Part shown: positions 43,809-46,351 of the stretch, piece by piece
Position numbering within the stretch: the first letter of the stretch is position 1
How the letters are laid out: each line of letters starts with the position of its first letter
Assembly: GCA_005884455.1 (NCBI GenBank)
Contig: VBCH01000213.1
Location: forward strand, 1-46,351
DNA length: 46,351 nt
Direction of reading: 5' to 3'
DNA from: Betaproteobacteria bacterium
GTDB lineage: Bacteria; Pseudomonadota; Gammaproteobacteria; Burkholderiales; SG8-39
Notes under the pieces: model-generated
What the model was told of the DNA's origin: nothing
Seen by the model: the letters and a program-made list of their open reading frames with translations, nothing else
The model's database searches: none
Position numbers and translations under genes: made by a program

Positions 43809-44609
43809 TCATGCCAGCTGTTTCTCGTACGCCGCTGGCGGCACGTAGTTCAACGACGAGTGTAGCCGAGTGCCGTTGTAGAAGGGAATGTAGGCGCGTA
43901 CCGCCGATTGGATCTCGCGGTCCTCGTTGAAGGTCAAGCCGTGCACGATATCGGTCTTCATGGAGTGGAAGAATGACTCGATGTGGATATTGTCGGTCAG
44001 CTTACCGGGTCGGTTCATGCTCTGGGTGATCCCGAGCTCGGCCAAGCGCGCCTTGAAGGCGAGGGCAGCGTACTCGATCCCTCGGTCGGTGTGGAAGATC
44101 AGCCCCCGCGCAGGCCTTCGGGTGCGTACCGCCCGATCCAGTGCTCTGAGCGTGAGCGCCACGTCCTTGCGCTTGCCGTAGGCCCAGCCCAAGACCCGGC
44201 GCGAGTACTTGTCCATCACCACCGCGAGGTAACGGTAGATCGCTCCCACCTTCAGGTAGGTGATGTCCCCGACCCAGACCTGGTCCGGGGTCCTCAGATC
44301 GACATCGAGTTGCTCGTTGCGCGTGGCTGAGAAGAAGTGCTGGAGAGTAGGGTTGGTGTAGCGAATCGTCGCCACCCGGGCCCGGATGCCGTGCGCGCGC
44401 ATCAGCCGCGCCACCCGGTTCTCACCCACGCAACAGCCCTCGCGCTTGAGCACCTGGTACACGCGCGGGCTGCCGTAGGTGCCGCGGCTTGCCCGGTGCA
44501 CCGCTCCAATGCGCTTGGCCAGTGTCTCGTTCTGGTGCTCTCGCTCGCTACGCTCGCGTGAGCACCAGCCATAGAACCCGGCCCGGGTCACCCCATAGAC
44601 TCGGCACAT
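43809..44609 (-). CDS. IS3-family transposase OrfB (DDE integrase)
   Basis: The ATG-started ORF has 266 residues, but coding potential continues upstream in the same frame as HPVCFRS..AEAFEFIEANRAEHQVAL. Expression is therefore likely as an OrfAB fusion by frameshifting at 44690-44696. The catalytic triad is visible as WVGDITYLK (first Asp), IFHTDRGIEYAA (second Asp) and DNIHIESFFHSMK (Glu). HTH_21 sequence (RGTYGSPRVYQVL) precedes the core. It cuts and joins the element ends via a circular intermediate. The gene looks intact. Confidence 0.92.
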   Translation of the reverse strand: MCRVYGVTRAGFYGWCSRERSEREHQNETLAKRIGAVHRASRGTYGSPRVYQVLKREGCCVGENRVARLMRAHGIRARVATIRYTNPTLQHFFSATRNEQLDVDLRTPDQVWVGDITYLKVGAIYRYLAVVMDKYSRRVLGWAYGKRKDVALTLRALDRAVRTRRPARGLIFHTDRGIEYAALAFKARLAELGITQSMNRPGKLTDNIHIESFFHSMKTDIVHGLTFNEDREIQSAVRAYIPFYNGTRLHSSLNYVPPAAYEKQLA

Positions 44610-44971
44610 CAGTGCGACTTGGTGTTCGGCCCGGTTTGCTTCGATGAATTCGAAGGCTTCCGCTTTCGATCGGAAGCAAACCGGATGGCTTTTTTTAGGA
44701 GCTCGTGCTCCTCCTTGAGCACCTTGTGCTGCCGCTCCAGTACCCGCAGGCGCTTCAACTCCGCAGCCGTATGTACATCGAGCTTTGCACTCTTGGCCAC
44801 GATCACCCCGTCACGGACTTGTTTGCGCCACAGTGACAGCATGAACGGGTGGATGTCCAGCGCCGCCGCCACATCCTGAATCAGAACCCCCGGCAGACTG
44901 CTCAACTTCACCGCCGTCGCCTTGAACTGCTCGTCGTAGCGCGCAATCTTTTGTGGTCCTGCCCTTGCCAT
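44609..44971 (-). CDS. IS3-family transposase OrfA
   Basis: This 120-residue protein has an N-terminal HTH (YDEQFKATAVKLSSLPGVLIQDVAAALDIHPFMLSLWRKQV) and a leucine zipper-like C-terminal part (AAELKRLRVLERQHKVLKEEHELLKKA). It binds the element ends and regulates transposition. The OrfA stop and OrfB ATG overlap as TGATG. Ribosomes that slip back one base at the A7 run before the end make the fused transposase. Confidence 0.9.
   Translation of the reverse strand: MARAGPQKIARYDEQFKATAVKLSSLPGVLIQDVAAALDIHPFMLSLWRKQVRDGVIVAKSAKLDVHTAAELKRLRVLERQHKVLKEEHELLKKAIRFASDRKRKPSNSSKQTGPNTKSH
44690..44696 (-). other. Programmed -1 frameshift site A7 in IS3 orfA
   Basis: A run of seven A (minus strand) reads CTA AAA AAA GCC in OrfA. 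A -1 slip gives AGC CAT CCG GTT, the continuous OrfB frame SHPVCFRS. This is the standard A-AAA-AAA-G signal of IS3 elements. Confidence 0.8.
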
Positions 44972-44997
44972 TTCACACCTCCGAGCTGTTAGCCCAA

Positions 44998-45017
44998 GGT
45001 GTCAACTAATTTGGGGG
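44998..45017 (-). repeat. IS3 right inverted repeat
   Basis: Forward GGTGTCAACTAATTTGGGGG, the reverse partner of the left end, 26 bases outside the OrfA start. Confidence 0.7.
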
Positions 45018-45057
45018 AACTCTAGCGTCGGCCTTCAGCGAGTGGTTAGGCGTATGA

Positions 45058-45540
45058 CTACACACTGCCAGGCCCCTGCTTACGGAACAGGAAGTTGTAA
45101 ATGATGGATGGAATGCAAATGTGAGTAGTGCTGACCAGCGCCGCCACAAGGATGAGCGGAACGCCGAGCGCAAACCCAAGTGTGCTTGCACCCATATAAA
45201 AGGCCCAACCCGTGGCAATTAGCCACGCAAAGGCTAAGCCGCAGGCAAACTTGCGCTGCGGGCCGTTGTGCGGAAATGGACGCGTCCCGGTGAAATGCCG
45301 AACCCCATAGTTGTAGAGAAGGTCAAACGGATGGAATGGGAGGAATGCGCCGAAGAAGGCCGTGGCCGCGAGTAACCACAACACGACGGGCGACTGCATG
45401 GCAACGCCAAGGATCATGAAGAACGTACAAAGAACAGGGGACCACCTTAACCATGGCCCCACTTCTGCCAAGGTTGCGTCATCAAGGCCGCAAAATCCCT
45501 GTTCTTCGAGACGATGCCGAATTATTGGATTCATGGACAT
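45058..45540 (-). CDS. DUF4395-like four-TM membrane protein
   Basis: The 160-residue protein has about four hydrophobic segments (VLCTFFMILGVAMQ, VVLWLLAATAFFGAF, FAWLIATGWAFYMG, LGVPLILVAALVS). HPFDLLYNYGVRHFTGTRPFPHNGPQRKFACG and the terminal HICIPSIIYNFLF match the DUF4395 family as I remember it, which has no assigned function. It starts 22 bases after an R-box GTTAGAC (forward GTCTAAC, 45562-45568) with the strong ribosome site AAGGAGGG. It ends seven bases before the GCCTAAC box of the split attC-like site. The layout is that of an integron gene cassette. Confidence 0.75.
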   Translation of the reverse strand: MSMNPIIRHRLEEQGFCGLDDATLAEVGPWLRWSPVLCTFFMILGVAMQSPVVLWLLAATAFFGAFLPFHPFDLLYNYGVRHFTGTRPFPHNGPQRKFACGLAFAWLIATGWAFYMGASTLGFALGVPLILVAALVSTTHICIPSIIYNFLFRKQGPGSV

Positions 45541-45561
45541 GGCTCCCTCCTTGTTTCATAC

Positions 45562-45568
45562 GTCTAAC
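45562..45568 (-). promoter_or_regulatory. R-box half-site at 5' edge of DUF4395-like cassette
   Basis: Minus-strand GTTAGAC fits GTTRRRY. No opposing RYYYAAC box was found within 150 bases, so only a half-site is present, as expected when a cassette enters a non-attC secondary site. Confidence 0.45.
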
Positions 45569-45585
45569 GTTCAATCACCTTCCGA

Positions 45586-45690
45586 AAAACCATCTATCAC
45601 GGCAGGCAGTTTAACCTTCATTCAAAAAGGCTTGTGCAAACACCGTTTTAGCATTGCCGTGCAAAAGCGCAGCGGATGATAGATGGTTTT
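45586..45690. repeat. Nested inverted repeat next to the cassette edge
   Basis: AAAACCATCTATCA (45586-45599) and TGATAGATGGTTTT (45677-45690) are perfect 14-base arms, and CACGGCA/TGCCGTG (45598-45604, 45655-45661) is nested inside. The 105-base unit could be a small mobile repeat or an atypical recombination site. No target duplication is visible. Confidence 0.6.
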
Positions 45691-45742
45691 AGGTAGGCCA
45701 AGTCTTTGATCGAACAGGCCGTGAACCCTTGCAAGGTCCCTA

Positions 45743-46069
45743 CTAACGCCCGCGGCCCTTCTTGCGAAGCGATTCCTCCCGCGCACCGGGAGGCGGTTCG
45801 GGGTTCTCACGGAACAGGACGAGGACCTTTCCGATGTGCTGAACCGGGTGCGCTCCGGTTCGGCTGCAGATCTCCGCGAAGATCACTTCGCGCTTGGTGC
45901 GGTCGGCGCAAGGAACGCGCACTTTGATAAGCTCGTGGCTTTTCAGACCGCGGTCGATTTCCGCGAGGACTGCGGACGTCAATCCGGCTCCGCCGATCAA
46001 TACGACCGGATCTAGTGGGTGCGCGCGCGCCTTCAATTCGCGCCGCCGACTGGGCGATAATCCGGGCAT
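45743..46069 (-). CDS. yhbY: YhbY/CRS1-type RNA-binding protein
   Basis: This 108-residue protein is a single CRM domain: LSPSRRRELKARAHPLDPVVLIGGAGLTSAVLAEIDRGLKSHELIKVRV. The GGAG loop replaces the usual GKxG RNA-contact loop. IGKVLVLFREN is the last conserved strand. The E. coli homologue associates with pre-50S ribosome particles. The C-terminal GAREESLRKKGRGR tail is basic. It is divergent from rlmE with 16 bases between start codons, and its normal downstream partner greA is 2.7 kb away because of inserted cassettes. Confidence 0.93.
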   Translation of the reverse strand: MPGLSPSRRRELKARAHPLDPVVLIGGAGLTSAVLAEIDRGLKSHELIKVRVPCADRTKREVIFAEICSRTGAHPVQHIGKVLVLFRENPEPPPGAREESLRKKGRGR

Positions 46070-46085
46070 CGAGAAAGTCTAGAGA

Positions 46086-46351
46086 ATGACCCGAAGCAAA
46101 TCCAGCAGCGCGTGGCTCATGCGCCACGTGAATGATCCCTATGTCCGCCGGGCGAGAACGCAGGGGTACCGATCGCGCGCGGCCTATAAGCTGCTCCAAC
46201 TCCTGAAGCTGGACGGGCTGGTGCGTTCCGGCGACACCGTCGTCGATCTTGGCGCCGCGCCGGGAAGTTGGTCGCAAGTGCTCGTCGAATGCGTCGGGCG
46301 GTCCGGACGCGTCGTCGCGGTCGATCTGCTGGAAGTGGCGCCGGTGCCGGG
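46086..46351 (+). CDS. rlmE: 23S rRNA 2'-O-ribose methyltransferase RlmE (FtsJ/RrmJ), 3' end cut
   Basis: The frame is open to the window edge, so it is not in the ORF track. The 88 visible residues begin [23 protein letters not shown]. The catalytic Lys is in [13 protein letters not shown] (KDKE tetrad), and SAM motif I is [15 protein letters not shown], followed by [12 protein letters not shown]. The enzyme methylates U2552 of 23S rRNA in the 50S subunit. yhbY-rlmE is a classic pair, usually followed by ftsH outside this window. About 120 residues are missing. Confidence 0.95.
   Translation, partial: MTRSKSSSAWLMRHVNDPYVRRARTQGYRSRAAYKLLQLLKLDGLVRSGDTVVDLGAAPGSWSQVLVECVGRSGRVVAVDLLEVAPVP

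Larger units (their letters stand above)
43782..45017 (-). mobile_element. IS3-family insertion sequence, 1236 bp
   Basis: The ends are imperfect inverted repeats: left CCCCCGATTTTGTTGACACC (43782-43801) and right, reversed, CCCCCAAATTAGTTGACACC. Inside are orfA and orfB, with a poly-A frameshift site. No flanking target duplication could be read. It lies inside an attC-like site. Confidence 0.85.
43736..45051 (-). repeat. attC-like integron recombination site split by an IS3 element
   Basis: Outside the IS (43782-45017), the left 46 and right 34 bases join into an 80-base site. It begins GCCTAAC (43736-43742) and ends GTTAGGC (45045-45051), matching the RYYYAAC and GTTRRRY boxes. Behind each box, GCT-AAGGCCG pairs with GCTGAAGGCCG, leaving one unpaired G, as in attC extrahelical bases. 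The minus-strand DUF4395-like gene ends seven bases from one box. Confidence 0.6.

Noticed and set aside
43772-45027. Target-site duplication around the IS3 element
   Set aside because: Flanks GAATCTT and AACTCTA do not share a convincing 3-5 base direct repeat.

Overview
The window reads as chromosomal DNA of a GC-rich betaproteobacterium, probably one known mainly from environmental genomes. The evidence is gene order: a divergent bamD/rluD-pgeF pair, a divergent fur/bamE-dapB pair, and carA-carB-greA followed by yhbY and rlmE are arrangements I associate with Betaproteobacteria. No rRNA, tRNA or CRISPR array was seen. I could not run any search, so family assignments rest on motifs, length and context.

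Bases 1-23 kb form a surface-polysaccharide locus. It holds four GT4 and GT2 glycosyltransferases (one cut by the window edge), a tandem-GNAT protein, a PaaK/CapK-like adenylate-forming enzyme, a CysE-like hexapeptide acetyltransferase, an O-antigen ligase/polymerase-like membrane protein, a methyltransferase, UDP-GlcNAc 2-epimerase (wecB), an asparagine-synthase-type amidotransferase, galE and a UDP-glucuronate 4-epimerase-like gene. Several neighbours overlap by ATGA, so they are probably translationally coupled. Within this locus, four consecutive genes at 11.5-16.3 kb encode a membrane-anchored SGNH-like protein, an FkbH-like HAD enzyme, a free-standing acyl carrier protein and an MBOAT acyltransferase. 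Their architecture resembles DltD-DltC-DltB, but FkbH replaces the adenylating enzyme. This suggests that a glyceryl group from glycolysis is loaded on the ACP and moved to an extracytoplasmic glycan. It is the best candidate here for an undescribed system. A membrane-anchored cytochrome c-PQQ dehydrogenase lies beside it on the other strand.

Bases 23-34 kb are mostly housekeeping genes: an NlpC/P60 lipoprotein, dinG, bamD, rluD, pgeF, a ZIP transporter, an OprB-like porin, sixA, a dodecin, a Ser/Thr kinase with a duplicated C-terminal module, fur, bamE and dapB. Bases 34-38 kb carry a two-gene signalling operon on the minus strand: a six-TM PAS histidine kinase, coupled to a receiver-nucleotide cyclase-Ser/Thr kinase fusion. 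carA follows divergently. Its start region has a clear sigma-70 promoter and an almost leaderless perfect 18-bp hairpin with a GUGA tetraloop.

Bases 43-45.7 kb interrupt the usual greA-yhbY neighbourhood. They carry two small minus-strand genes (SRPBCC and DUF4395-like) in a cassette-like layout, with integron-type recombination-site ends. The one complete attC-like site has been split by an IS3-family element that has a programmed frameshift. No integron integrase is present, so this looks like a small integrase-less cassette cluster. yhbY and the first part of rlmE close the window.
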